Assembly: GCF_029962835.1 (NCBI RefSeq)
Contig: NC_080587.1
Span: 51,489,528-51,553,527 of the forward strand
Length of the DNA: 64,000 nt
From: Magnolia sinica
Taxonomy: Eukaryota > Streptophyta > Magnoliopsida > Magnoliales > Magnoliaceae
Reading direction: 5' to 3'
Part shown: positions 10,175-21,244 of the stretch, one piece after another
How the letters are laid out: every line of letters starts with the position of its first letter
Position numbering within the stretch: position 1 is the stretch's first letter
Made by a program: the position numbers and the translations under genes
Notes under the pieces: generated by a model
The model's database searches: none
Told to the model about the DNA's origin: nothing
What the model saw: the letters and a program-made list of their open reading frames with translations, nothing else

Positions 10175-12112
10175 TATAAGTGCTATGGTTTCTAGCTCCT
10201 ATGATTTTCAAATTTTGTATTGCCAAAACCTCTTGGAATCTGTCTTGTGTAGCGCATCTACATATTCAATACTGTGCATCTCATGTACAAGAACAAAGGT
10301 CTTTACCTCAAGTACTTCAAATGCAAGATTGCATGTTCATGTTCAAGTACAACACCAAGTGTTAATTCAATCTTTCAAGCTTTAATAGTTTAAGTTTTCA
10401 AAGCTTCGTCCAAGTCAAGACAAATTTCTTTACTTTGAACCTCAAGCTCAAGCTTCAATGTGTTTCAAATTCAAGCTTCAAAAGTCTCAAATTCAAGCTT
10501 CATCATATGTCAATATCTCACGCTTCATGAACTTCAAAGAACAACTATTAACTAAAGCAAAAGAAGATTCAATGTTCATATTTTGCTTACAAGGTATGAA
10601 TGACCTTAGATTGACCATAAGATAGGTCATTTTGAATACATAATTTAATTGGGTCATTTTATAAGTGCATAGACTGGTTTTCTACTAGTCTTAGACTATG
10701 TTCGACTAGTCCTAGTACTGGCTCGACTAGTCCAAGAAATCCTCGACCATTCCTAACTTTGTTATTTATTTTCAAAATTTTTTGTTATTGCCTTAACCAA
10801 TCCTGAAGACTACTCGACCGGTCATGTGAATAGTCCTCGACCAGTCCTTCAGACTCGACTCAAAGTCTAGCAACTAAAATTGGTCCCACACGACCAGTTG
10901 TGGATAGGACTCGACCGGTCGAGCAGGCCTTTCGACCAGTCGTGGAACGGTCTTATGTTATCGCGCCTAAATTTTTAAAAGTTTGTTAGTCCTTCGACCA
11001 GTCGAGCTGACCTCTGGACTAGTCGAAGATGCGATTTCTGCACTTATAAATTGAGCACGAATTTCAGAGTTTGATATTGAATTCAAGTAAGATCAAGACA
11101 CCACTCTGAGAGATAAGTTAGTGATATTCTTAAGATATTTAGTGCTCATTTTATATTCTCTTCAATTAGCTTTCTGCATTTGATTTTGTATTCTGCATTC
11201 TAATTTTATTTGAAAGAGGGATTGAAGTTTTTCCATTTCTTAGAATCAAAATCAAATCAAGCTAGCCCAAGGTGCTTTAATATAAAATCAATTTAGAACT
11301 TAGAACCATTTCATAAGTGAGTGTGAACATTGAACATCTACATTGAACTTCTACTCCGAATTGGTTCTTCCGGGCTGCATCAAAAGGAGAATATCCAGAT
11401 AAGTATTTTACAGTTTTGTAAATTCATTCTTTTGGTTTCTTTGAGATTGTGCCAGAAAAATATCTTTCTTTTGGTTTATTTGAGGTGATCCAGAAAACTC
11501 AGAGTGTGGAATTTTTGAATTATGTAAGCCCACTTGAAAGACACAATTGTGAGGGTTTTACGTGAACCTTGAAAAACCTATTTCATAGTGAACGCTAATA
11601 TCCACTGTGTGAAGATATTTGGAGTGGAGTAGTTGTGTGGCTGTTTTTCTAAACAGTTGGTGTACACACAAGCGAACTACTATAATTTCTGGTCTTGTGG
11701 TGATTGATTGATTATTTTATTTTGTGGATGTTGTAATTTCCCTTTATGCATTTGTAGAGAATGTTGTAATTTCTTTTATGCAAGTGTAGGAATGTTGTAA
11801 TAGCTTAGTTTCTTTCTTTGCTATTTATTTCTTTATTCCTCTATATCAGTTTGAGTTTTTGATACACAGATCATTCTAAGAAATCAGGTTGTCCTACCAT
11901 AAACCATCGGTTTTTGGTGTAAGGTTGTCCTTAAAACAACATCTGTATCAACCTCTCAATGCTTGTACACTTGAGGTTATTTTACATTTCTTCATTATGA
12001 AATTGTTTTGTGCTATTTTTATTTATATTTATTTAAATTCTACAGTTTATTTTTAATTTGGCATAGTCCTATTCCCCTCCCCCCCTTTAGGACTCTTAGC
12101 TCGGCCTTTTCA
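10029..12112 (+). repeat. Copia 3' LTR (left boundary uncertain)
   Basis: 10741-12112 aligns with the 5' LTR copy. The interval 10029-10740 is probably also LTR, because it follows the polypurine tracts and its right part holds the same CGACTAGTCC/CGACCGGTC palindromes. An alternative start is just after 10174. It ends ...GGCCTTTTCA at 12112 and abuts Athila pol. Confidence 0.7.
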
Positions 12113-13690
12113 GAATTTCCCTAAACCGATGTAATGTCTTTACCGTCTAGCCTCAAGGCACCGAAGCTTGACTTAAAACCATTGCCTTCTGATTTGAAAT
12201 ATGTCTACTTAGGTTAAAATGAGACATATCCGGTGGTGATTTCATCCCACCTTGAGCAAGAACAAGAGAGTATACTCATATCTACCCTCATTAAGCATAA
12301 AGGAGCCCTTGGATGGGCAATTGTGGACCTTAAGGGAATTGACCATTCGGTTTATACTCATTGCATTTATCTTGAGGATAATACGAAGACCTCTCGGCAA
12401 ACACAACGTAAACTAAATCCAAACATGAAGAAAGTGGTTAAGGCTGATGTTCTTAAGCTGTTGGATGTTGCTATCATATACCCTATATCTGATAGCCAAT
12501 GGGTGAGTCAAACTCAGGTGGTTTCTAAGAAGTCCGGAATCATCATCGTAGCCAATGTCAACAATGAACTCGTGCCAACTAGAGTTGCTACTGATTGGAG
12601 AATGTACATTGACTATAAGAAGTTGAATACCATCATGAGGAAGGACCACTTCCCTTTGCCTTTCATTGATCAAATCTTGGAAAGGCTAGCTGGTCACTCG
12701 TACTATTGTTGCCGTGACGAGTATTCGGGCTACAATTGGATAGAGATAGAGCCTAAATATCAGGAAAAGACCACATTGACATGTCCTTATAACACATTTG
12801 CTTACTGAAGGATGCCATTCGAGCTATGTAATGCCCCCGCCACTTTTTAGCGATGCATGATGAGTATTTTTCTGATATGGTGGGGCACTATCTAGGGGTC
12901 TTCATGGACGACTTTGTTATCTTTGGTCCATCTTTTAGCGACTGCTTAGAGAATCTTAATTGTAAAAGATTTGAAGAAAAGAATTTGGTACTCAATTGGG
13001 AGAAGTGTCATTTCATAGTTCGTAAGGAAATTGTCCTTAGATATATCATCTCGTCCAGGGGAATTGAGGTAAATAAGGCTAAAATTGATCTTATCTCTAA
13101 CCTACCTCTACCCAAGAACATATGAGACGTGCGATCCTTCTTAGGACACGCCGGTTTTTACAGGAGATTTATAAAGGACTTTAGTCGCCTCTCTCATCCT
13201 TTATGTAATCTACTTCAAAAGGATGCACCATTCGAGTGGACTAAGCAATGCTAGAAAGCTTTCACTAAGCTTAAGGGCATGTTAACCACTGTACCTATCA
13301 TGTAGCCACCCGATTGGAGCCTTCTTTTTGAACTTATGTGCGACGCGTCTGGCTATGCTCTTAGGACAGTTTTAGGCTAGAGAAAATAAAAGAAGCCTTA
13401 CATTATTCATTATGCAAGTAGAACTCTAAATCTTGCCCAAGTGAACTACTCGACTACAGAAAAGGAACTCATAATCATAATGTTCACTTTGAATAAATTT
13501 ATGTCCTACTTGATCAGATCCAAGATTGTCATTTACACAAATCATGTAGCGCTCAAGTATCTTCTTTCTAAGAACGATGCTAAGCCCCGCCTGATTAGAT
13601 AGATCCTCCTACTCCAAGAATTTGATTTGGAAATAAAAGATAAAAAGGGAGTAGAGAACGTAGTGGCTAACCATCTTTCCTGCCTTGAAC
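12113..13690 (+). pseudogene. Athila 1 reverse transcriptase and RNase H (broken, 5'-truncated)
   Basis: Starts at the copia junction. RT motifs are HLEQEQESILISTL, DWRMYIDYKKLNTI, DHFPLPFIDQILERLAGHS and the catalytic VFMDDFVIFG at about 12898. The next part (from about 13310) is RNase H, with KKPYIIHYASRTLN, NYSTTEKEL and the C-terminal ENVVANHLS near 13655. Stops occur at 12806, 12848, 13123, 13252, 13303, 13378, 13387 and 13600, several being TAG in place of Gln or Trp codons. Element 2 gives the intact order for comparison. The motifs and the Athila-type LFA-to-HSYYC wording identify the lineage. Confidence 0.84.
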
Positions 13691-13889
13691 TCTCTGATTC
13701 CCTTGAGATGACACATATCAATGACATATTCCCTGACGAACAACTGTTCAAAGTTCCTCATTCACCTTGGTTTGTTGATATTGCTAACTATCTTGCCACA
13801 AGTTTCACGCCGACACATTGGACTACGCAAGATAATAAAAAATTCTTCGTCGAGGTGTGTAAGTTCTTCTAGGATGATCCGTATTTATT

Positions 13890-15058
13890 TAAATATTGCC
13901 CAAACCAAATCTTAAGGAGATGTGTGCCAGACAATAAATAACAAAGTGTCATCTCCTTCTGTCACTCTCGGGCATGTGGTGGTCACTTTTCTGCTAAAAA
14001 GACTACGGCCAAGATTCTGCAGTGTAGCTTTTACTGGCCCACTATGTTTAGGGATACTCATGAGTTTTGCAAAGCTTATGAGCATTATCAGAAATTGGGA
14101 GCATTGTCCCATCGAAATATGATGCCCTTGAACCCCATTCTTATCATAGAAGCATTTGATTGCTGGGGCATCGATTTCATGGGACCATTCCCACAATCCT
14201 TTGGAAATCTATACATTTTACTCGCCTAGACTATGTCACTAAATGGGTCAAAGCGATTCCATGCCGGAATAATGACCGTCAAACGGTCATTAAATTCTTA
14301 AAAGAAAACATCATTTCCTAATTCAGAACGCCTCGAACCATCATTGGTAATAGAGGCTCACATTTTTGTAATAGGCCATTTGTGAATCTAATGAAGAAAT
14401 ATGGCATCTCCCATAAAGTGAGTACTCCATACCACCCACAAACAAGTGGGCAAGCTGAAATTTTCAATAGGAAAATTAAACACCTCTTGGAAAAGACAAT
14501 TAACCCTAACCATAGGGATTGTTCATTCCGATTGGCCGATGCCTCATGGGCTTATCGTACCGCATTTAAAACCTTTATTGGAATGTCTCCCTTTAGACTT
14601 GTCTATGGAAAAGCTTGTCACTTGCCTGTGGAGTTGAAGCATAAAGCCTATTGGGCGATTAAAAATCTAAATTTCAATTTGGACAACGCTAGCTCGCTAC
14701 ACAAACTTCAGTTGAATGAACTTGAAGAAATCAGGAACGATGCGTATGAGAACTTGAGAATTTATAAGGCAGGATGAAGGCATTTCATGACCAATACATT
14801 CTTCAAAAATCATTCACATCAGGTCAGAAGGTCCTCTTGTATAATTCTCGGTTACATCTTTTTCTAGGTAAGTTCCTATTTTGCTGGACCGGCCCCTTCA
14901 CTGTTACCAATGTTTACCCTCATGGGGCTATCGAGATTCGGAATCCAACTAATGGCAATGAATTCAAAGTGAATGGACATCGATTAAAGCCATTTGTTGA
15001 GCAATTTGATTCAGAGGACATGTCCATAACTCTGAATGATCTTGTTTATCAAGATTGA
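13890..15058 (+). pseudogene. Athila 1 integrase (broken)
   Basis: Integrase inserts the cDNA. Visible parts are the zinc-binding region (about 13918-14110), the first catalytic Asp in [15 protein letters not shown] (about 14163), the Glu region in [17 protein letters not shown] (about 14430) and the C-terminal domain with [17 protein letters not shown], ending LNDLVYQD at 15058. The second catalytic Asp, expected in an ISDGGSHF-type motif, is Asn here (IIGNRGSHF, about 14339). Stops at about 14228 and 14321, and a one-codon break at 14775 between two frames, also prevent function. The 131-codon open piece 14382-14777 is the best preserved part. Confidence 0.83.
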
Positions 15059-15834
15059 TCTCCTAGTCTGACGGAGGTATAGTTAGGTTCTCTGTTTTTC
15101 ATTCTAGGATAGTCGACTTTATGCTGTTAGGGATAGTTGCTTTCTGTTTGTTTTAGGATAGTTTGTTTTCTTTTAGTTGTTAAACTCTTGAGTTAACCAC
15201 CTTTACGCTGAGATCCATTGAAAAAAAAAAAAAAGCCGCAAAATCCCTTCATCAGGTACTATCTCTCCCTCACTTTTCTTTCAATTATGTTGTCTCTTTT
15301 GCAAATCTTGTGTATTTCTTTTACATTAAGGACAACGTAGATTTTAGGTTGGCGATGGAAAATTAGGTTACCTAATTAGTGTTTTCTCTGTTTCGAGCAA
15401 AATTTGCAAAAATTTTGAAAAATTTTCAACGTTTTTCTGTATTTAAGATTGTTTTGAGTATGACAAAAAGGTAGAAATTGAGTTTTGAATTGTTGAAGTT
15501 GGAGCAACTGAGTAATTTCTCACTTATAGTTCTTACATTCACTTGGTTAAGAGGATGTTCGAATATTATGTTATTCAACTTGTTCTCTGTGATTAGTATT
15601 AGATTTTCTAATTGTTAGTATAGTGATCATTGAAAGATATTGAGAACCGAGTTTGAAGAATTGGATCCACATCAAACGAAGAAAAGAACTAGTTAAAAAA
15701 ACAACTGGTCGACAAAATGGTCATAAAGAATGAAGAATGACAATATTTTTGAAGAGAATGAAAAATGTCTTTGAAAAAAATGTAATGCCTTTTAAAAAAA
15801 GGATGAAAAGAATAAATGAATACAAATGACCGTT
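15059..15834. other. Athila 1 3' untranslated region, no gene
   Basis: AT-rich sequence between integrase and the LTR. It has a poly-A run near 15221-15234 and no ORF of note. Athila elements normally have a long non-coding or env-like region here; no env-like protein is recognisable. Confidence 0.5.
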
Positions 15835-16224
15835 GATATAAAATTAAACATCAATGTGGAGTCCTAGAGAGAAAACAGGGGACTTTCAACGTTCGACATC
15901 TTTAAGATCATGGGGTTTCACGATCTTAATAGTGATGAGTCCATGGTTGAGATTATGAAAAGATTAGCCTCTATTTTGGGCCGAACATGCCTTGAAAATA
16001 TGTTGTTAAAAAGCGAATGGATGCTCGACTAGTGGATTAAGTGATATATATATCATAATCGGAGCCCACATTATGTAAATAGGTAATGACGTGGTTCTCG
16101 TGGACTGACTTTCTCATCTTGAATCTACTCATGCATACTTAAGATTGTTTTCTAAAAGGTTGAACATTGTGCATTAAACTTATTTTTCGTATATTTTACT
16201 TGGGACATTAAAAATCAAACAGCC
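15835..16224 (+). repeat. Truncated, mutated copy of the 18310-19032 MITE
   Basis: Blocks match in order: AACATCAATGTGG, CCTAGAGAGAAAACA, GACATCTTTAAGATCAT, AGGTAATGACGTGGTTCTCG and the terminal AAAAATCAAACAGCC at 16210-16224. The left terminal repeat is absent. It probably deleted or replaced the start of the Athila 1 3' LTR. Confidence 0.65.
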
Positions 16225-16289
16225 TAAGAAAATTGTGTTAATAATTGAATAAATTGAATTCATCATCTATGAACATATGGTGATTCCAA

Positions 16290-18104
16290 CTAGATTGATA
16301 ATGTTGGAATGTGCAAAGTTGAATCATGTTTATGCCACAAGGTGAATTCAAAAGCTCGGCATTAAAAAGGATGGATAAAGGCATGGATTTAAAACACAAG
16401 CATTCACCAAAGCGTGACAAAGCAACCAATCACCGATCTTTGGATAGGTCTCAATTTTGGACTCACTTAAATTATATGGGAAACCGAATGGACGGTCTGG
16501 ATTCCCTATGAAAACATCACAGGACCCCACTTAATGGCGTGTACCTCACAGCTCACGTAACTTTAAAAGGTGCATCGTAATCAGGTTGTCTGCATAGGTC
16601 GCGCCGCACAATCCCATCCCGGATTGATCAACTTCCGCTGCGAAAGTTCATATCATGAGCCTAACGATCTCTTCAGCCACGACATCTTGGCGCAGATAAC
16701 TAACTGGATCGCCAAGATTCTCAATATGGTCGACTGATCCGCACGATTCAGAAGGGAATCGAAGAGGCAATCTAGATCGGTTTCAAGTTGTATCAAACGA
16801 TTGAAAACGAATAGAAATTATGGGCCACATCGAATCCAATCCAAAACCATCCATCTCAGACCGATTTTTCGAGAATAATTCAATGGACAGAGTATGCCAG
16901 AAATAGGGCCATCTGCTACCTAGAATTTGCGCAGGCCTCACCTTATTTTGGAGCTAGTCTCATCCAAAAATACGTTGAGATTTCACGTAATCATCACAGT
17001 GGATCCTGTAAAAGATCAAAGGTGCACGTTTCTCTTCCAACTGTTTTCTTTGTGTGGCCCACCTGAATCACCAGACAGACTGATCCTTTTGCCTTAAGCC
17101 TAGCAGTAGATGAATCAGCTATTGGTCGGAGTGGATTCTGCGTATACATCACGGTGGCACCCATACAAAATAAGCAACTGTTTTCTTTGTGTGGCCCACC
17201 TGAATCACCAGACAGACTGATTCTTTTGCCTTAAGCCTAACAGCAGATAAATCAGCTATTGGTCGGAGTGGATTCTGCATACACATATAAGGAGTGAGCA
17301 TTCCACTATTTTTCTTAATTCTTTTATTATGTTTTTTTTTTCCTAAGAGATTATAGGTTAAACATATCTATGATTGGCTAAACCTCTTAGATAGGGCTAA
17401 GAGGTGAAGCTTGTAGAGTGATGAGTTGTTTTCGATTGCTTTGATTCATGTTGGTTGAACTCTCTTTGATCCTAGTTTGATTATAAGAAATAATTTCAGT
17501 TTATTTTATGATTTGTTATGACTTAAATTACAATAAATTTGCGATAGCTTTGAGTATATTCTTTTTATTAAGATTATGAATTTAGAAAATCCTGTTGTTC
17601 ACCATCATCTCCTGGGCATGGTTGGATGATGAAATCCTCCCTAAATTCCACAATTCTCCCAGATTAGTTGTGAATTGGTAAATTCTGTTGTTTACTCTGT
17701 CTCATAGGCATGGTTTTGTGATGGAATCAACTCTAGTTCTTATACCTCTCATCCATTGAGAATTACATCAAAGGAAGTTTAGATTTTATTTTTAATGAGA
17801 TATCTTCTAATTTGATGAAGATAGGATTCTGATTCCAGTTGTGTTCGTGAATCAAGCATAAATCACCTTGATCTCTACAAGTAGATCCTTGGAAACCCTA
17901 GTTTTCCACTTTTGAATTTCACAAGTTTTTCATTAAGATTTTCACAATTATTCTCTCACATATTCCAGATTTAAGTTTTTTACCTTCTTCTAGTTCTAGT
18001 TCTAGTTACTCTCAGAAGACACACAAGTTCAGTCCCTATAAATTCGACCTCAGTCTTACCGTAATTATTATTATATCGCGACCCTACACTTGAGGTTGTG
18101 AACA
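16290..18104 (+). repeat. Athila 1 3' LTR, interrupted
   Basis: 16310-16436 matches the start of the Athila 2 LTR (CAAGGTGAATTCAAAAGCTC and following). The match resumes at about 17301 and runs to ...TTGTGAACA at 18104, with shared blocks GGCTAAACCTCTTAGATAGG and GAACTCTCTTTGATCCTAG. The interval 16437-17300 is a later repeat insertion. Left boundary lost. Confidence 0.72.
16973..17300 (+). repeat. 328-bp near-identical duplication, copy 1
   Basis: Same length as 19571-19898, with only about four differences seen by eye. Each copy holds two imperfect units offset by 137 bp, both with GTGTGGCCCACCTGAATCAC and TATTGGTCGGAGTGGATTCTG. It lies inside the Athila 1 LTR. Similarity to the other copy continues patchily to the left, to about 16530. 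Confidence 0.85.
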
Positions 18105-18309
18105 TTAGTATTTAATCACTACTATTTCTTATGGTGTGGTTCACTTGTCAGATTTGAATGTCTGCCGAATGTTTAAACACATCCTCAAAATTGAGCTGGT
18201 AGATTAAAACACATGCATTATGGTGGACCCATGGTACTACTGACAGTGTCATATGCAATCCGGCTCCCTCATGAACTACCTAATGGCTTACGCAAGGCTT
18301 ACTTTAAGG
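18105..18309. repeat. Repeat flank, left of MITE
   Basis: Non-coding. The block GATTAAAACACATGCATTATGG (split here as GATTAAAACACATGC and ATTATGG) and the following sequence recur in diverged form at about 19150-19260, so the MITE is bracketed by a diverged direct repeat. This fits insertion into an older repeat or a duplication spanning it. Confidence 0.45.
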
Positions 18310-19032
18310 GGCTGTTTGGTTTTCTAATTACACCGGTAATTCTAGGTAAATGGGCAATAATTATTTACCCTTGTATTTTCGGTTGAAGTCCCAACGTGAT
18401 GTTGACAGCCACCTTCATTTTTGACCCTCCTTACGTCACAAGTGGGGAAAAAAAGTGTTAAATCGTGGGGCATTCAATGATCTACGAAGTCCTATCCACA
18501 CCGTCCATCCCTTTAGACATCTCATTTTAGGGCATGAGTCGAAAAATGAGGCAGATCCAAAGCTCAAGTGAACGACACGAAACAATGGGAATTAAACTCC
18601 TATCATTGAAAGCTTCTTGAAGACCCTATGAGTTTTGGATCAAGCTGATATTTTTGTTTCCCCTTTATTCATGACTGTGTGACCTTATGAACAGGTTGGA
18701 TGACAAATAAACATCAATGTGGGCCCTAGAGAGAAAACAACTTTCAACCGTTGACATCTTTAAGATCATTGTTCCCTAAGGTGTGGTCCACTTGAGATTT
18801 GGATTTGCCTCATTTTTGGGCTCATGCCTTAAAATGTGTTGTTAAAAAGGATGGATGGTGTGGATAAGTCATATATATATCATGATGGAGCCCACATATG
18901 TTAATAGGTAATGACGTGGTTCTCGTGGACTGAATTTCAAAACGTAATTACTGCCTATATTTTAAACAGGTGGAATAAGTCATAAGTACATATTTACCTG
19001 TGTTTACCAGGGAAATTAAAAATCAAACAGCC
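18310..19032 (+). mobile_element. MITE-like element with GGCTGTTTGG terminal inverted repeats
   Basis: It starts GGCTGTTTGGTTTTCTAATT and ends AATTAAAAATCAAACAGCC, imperfect inverted repeats of about 20 bp. The element is 723 bp with no coding capacity, so it is non-autonomous. The flanks (TTAAGG on the left, TAAG on the right) allow a TAA/TTA-type duplication as in PIF/Harbinger, but this is not clear enough to assign a superfamily. The interior carries the CCTAGAGAGAAAACA block also present at 15864. Confidence 0.68.
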
Positions 19033-19570
19033 TAAGAAAATTTTAATGGTTAGCGTTAAATCACCTATGTTTCCTATGATGTGGTTCACTTGAGATTTGG
19101 AATTGCCTCATGTTTGAGATTATGCCAAAAAATAAGTCGGCAAAATAGGTGGATATAATGGATAAAACACATGCATCATGGGGAACCATGGCACTATTGG
19201 AAGTGTTATATGCAGCCTGCGTCTGTCCCTATGTTACATAAAGCTTACTTAATGGCTTACCTCACAGCTTACGTAACTTTAAAAGGTCATGTAAAGGTTG
19301 TCTGCATAGGTCGGCGGACCATCGCGTTTTTACTAAATTCATATCATGACCTAACGTGTTAGCTACGACACTGCGCAGTTCAAAACGCGTTCTAATATTA
19401 TACGCACGATTCAAAAATCAGCTCAATCTAATATTCAGGTGTATCATACGATTGAAAACAATGTATCACTTCAACCCTCCAATCTGTTTTCCTTAATATA
19501 GCCCACCTGAATTACGGATGAGCCTGAATTTCGGGCCTCAGGCCTAAATTATTGTGTGGCATTAATAGTC

Positions 19571-19896
19571 CGTTGAGATTTCACGTAATCATCACAGTGG
19601 ATCCTGTAAAAGATCAAAGGTGCACGTTTCTCTTCCAACTGTTTTCTTTGTGTGGCCCACCTGAATCACCAGACAGACTGATCCTTTTACCTTAAGCCTA
19701 ACAGTAGATGAATCAGCTATTGGTCGGAGTGGATTCTGCGTACACATCACGGTGGCACCCATACAAAATAAGCAACTGTTTTCTTTGTGTGGCCCACCTG
19801 AATCACCAGACAGACTGATTCTTTTGCCTTAAGCCTAACAGCAGATAAATCAGCTATTGGTCGGAGTGGATTCTGCATACACATATAAGGAGTGGG

Positions 19897-19898
<2 letters not shown>
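19571..19898 (+). repeat. 328-bp near-identical duplication, copy 2
   Basis: Partner of 16973-17300. It ends exactly where the AT microsatellite begins. The high identity compared with the diverged surroundings indicates a recent duplication or gene conversion. Confidence 0.85.

Positions 19899-19955
<57 letters not shown>
19898..19955. repeat. (AT)n microsatellite
   Basis: About 29 uninterrupted AT units. Reading frames through it give meaningless alternating Ile-Tyr runs on both strands. Confidence 0.97.
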
Positions 19956-19957
<2 letters not shown>

Positions 19958-20815
19958 TGAAAACGACAGAGGCGCACCTCGTACAATGTTACATCTGAAG
20001 CTTCTGCCTCATTCAATTTTGGTAGTCTGGGCAGCTTTGAATTATAAGTCCTGCTCGACATCAAATGTAGCTGGGCCAAAAGTCGGGTGGTCCAAACCGT
20101 GGATCTACCAGAGCCCAATCAACCCGATTGAATGATGTCAATTCTAGATTTGATGGTCACACGTCTTATGGTGGCTAAATGAGGCCCATCAGATGAATGG
20201 TTCGGATCACCAATCCATGTACCGACATTTAGGTCAGATGAGTTCCAACAATATAAAATTATAATTAGAAAGCTATGTACCTGACCAAACCTGTGGATTA
20301 GAACGGTTTCAAACTGACCAAACATGCGGAAAAATCAAATCAATTGCTTTTTCTAGTATTTTATTAAGGGGACCTAATCTGTACATAATATTAAAGAATC
20401 CCACTCCCATCACACATCTTGACTTTCTCTCATTCAGTTCCCCACTCTAAAAGTTATTCCTAAATGTTGCTCGCCACCTCTGCATCCGTCCAGCTGTGCG
20501 GTGCAAGTCACAGCCGTATGTCATGTGGACCCCACCTCGTAGACAACCTGGGACATTTCAGTCTACTCATTGGACTTCTAGCCATCTTCCAAAACCGGTT
20601 GTTTGTCAATGAGTTCTGTAGCCTGACTTCTGCACCAGGCCAAACGAATGCATGGGTCCCATGTCCTCACACGCCAGACAGGTGGTTGCACGTGTAGCAG
20701 TTGCCTGTGGGTTTAGTAAAGCTCTACCAAACAAATACAATCAATGTTATATGACACATACAAAAGAATGAACAAAATTTCAACGAGGCTTATCCCCAGC
20801 CTAGTCAAACCCAAC
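19956..20815. other. Intergenic, 3' of the kinase gene
   Basis: No gene recognised. On the minus strand this includes the likely 3' untranslated region of the kinase. The short ORFs present have no family resemblance. Confidence 0.5.
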
Positions 20816-21244
20816 CTAGCCATGCATGGGTCGCTTCTCGTGGGAACGGTGTCTCGGGCTTCTTGTGAGTGTAGACGTGGTGGCGGTGTTTGTTTTCGAG
20901 GCGGCAGTGTTTGTATTCGAGGTAGATGCTGAGGCGGAAGTGGAAGCAGGATGGGATGATGATACAGCTGGGGATGATGACTCGCCAGAGGAGCGGCCAT
21001 GGGGCCTGTTAGGCTGCCTATATCTCGTTCCGGTGTAGCCAGGCCTGGACGGCTCATCGAGGGTGCCAGGCTTCTTCGACAACATCACCACCACCCGTTG
21101 CATGGTGGGCCGTTGGTTTGGATCGACCTGAGTGCAGAGAAGCCCAATTTGTATGCATGATGCAACTTGTTCAGTTGCTGCCGTGGAGGCTAAAGCTGGG
21201 TCCATGATCTCTAAACTCCGGCCTTTCTTGTAGAGATTCCATAC
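20816..21244 (-). CDS. Kinase exon 6 and stop
   Basis: 429 nt after acceptor TTGTTGTAG to TAG (20818-20816). Encodes residues 269-410: [58 protein letters not shown], then the Ser/Thr/Ala-rich tail ending KRPMHG. The opposite strand also shows open frames, a shadow of the repetitive tail. Confidence 0.93.
   Translation of the reverse strand, partial: VWNLYKKGRSLEIMDPALASTAATEQVASCIQIGLLCTQVDPNQRPTMQRVVVMLSKKPGTLDEPSRPGYTGTRYRQPNRPHGRSSGESSSPAVSSSHPASTSASASTSNTNTAASKTNTATTSTLTRSPRHRSHEKRPMHG

Larger units (their letters stand above)
1774..12112 (+). mobile_element. Sirevirus-like Ty1/copia LTR retrotransposon, decayed, 5'-truncated
   Basis: Order: LTR, primer-binding site, gag, protease, integrase, reverse transcriptase, RNase H, an accessory ORF, several polypurine tracts, LTR. 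Integrase before reverse transcriptase is the Ty1/copia order. A 3' accessory ORF plus multiple AGGGGGAGA-like tracts are Sirevirus hallmarks. The 5' LTR (visible from 1774) aligns with 10741-12112. Its left end is missing because LTR-B sits there. The 3' LTR ends in ...TTTTCA at 12112 and the next base is Athila pol, so the element inserted into Athila copy 1. All pol reading frames carry stops or frameshifts, so it is not autonomous. Confidence 0.88.
12113..18104 (+). mobile_element. Athila-like Ty3/gypsy element 1, 3' half
   Basis: The pol region is collinear with that of Athila element 2 (37380-40700), then comes a 3' untranslated region and an LTR whose last part (17301-18104) matches 33960-34645. 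The 5' half, including gag, is not in the window because the copia element inserted inside pol at 12112/12113 and its other flank lies beyond LTR-B. Multiple stops in pol and insertions into the LTR show an old, inactive copy. Confidence 0.82.

Noticed and set aside
19747..20135. ORFs through the AT microsatellite on both strands
   Set aside because: Only alternating Ile-Tyr from the (AT)n run joined to unrelated flanks.
20744..21038. Plus-strand ORFs opposite kinase exon 6
   Set aside because: Shadow of the repetitive Ser/Thr/Ala-coding tail on the minus strand.
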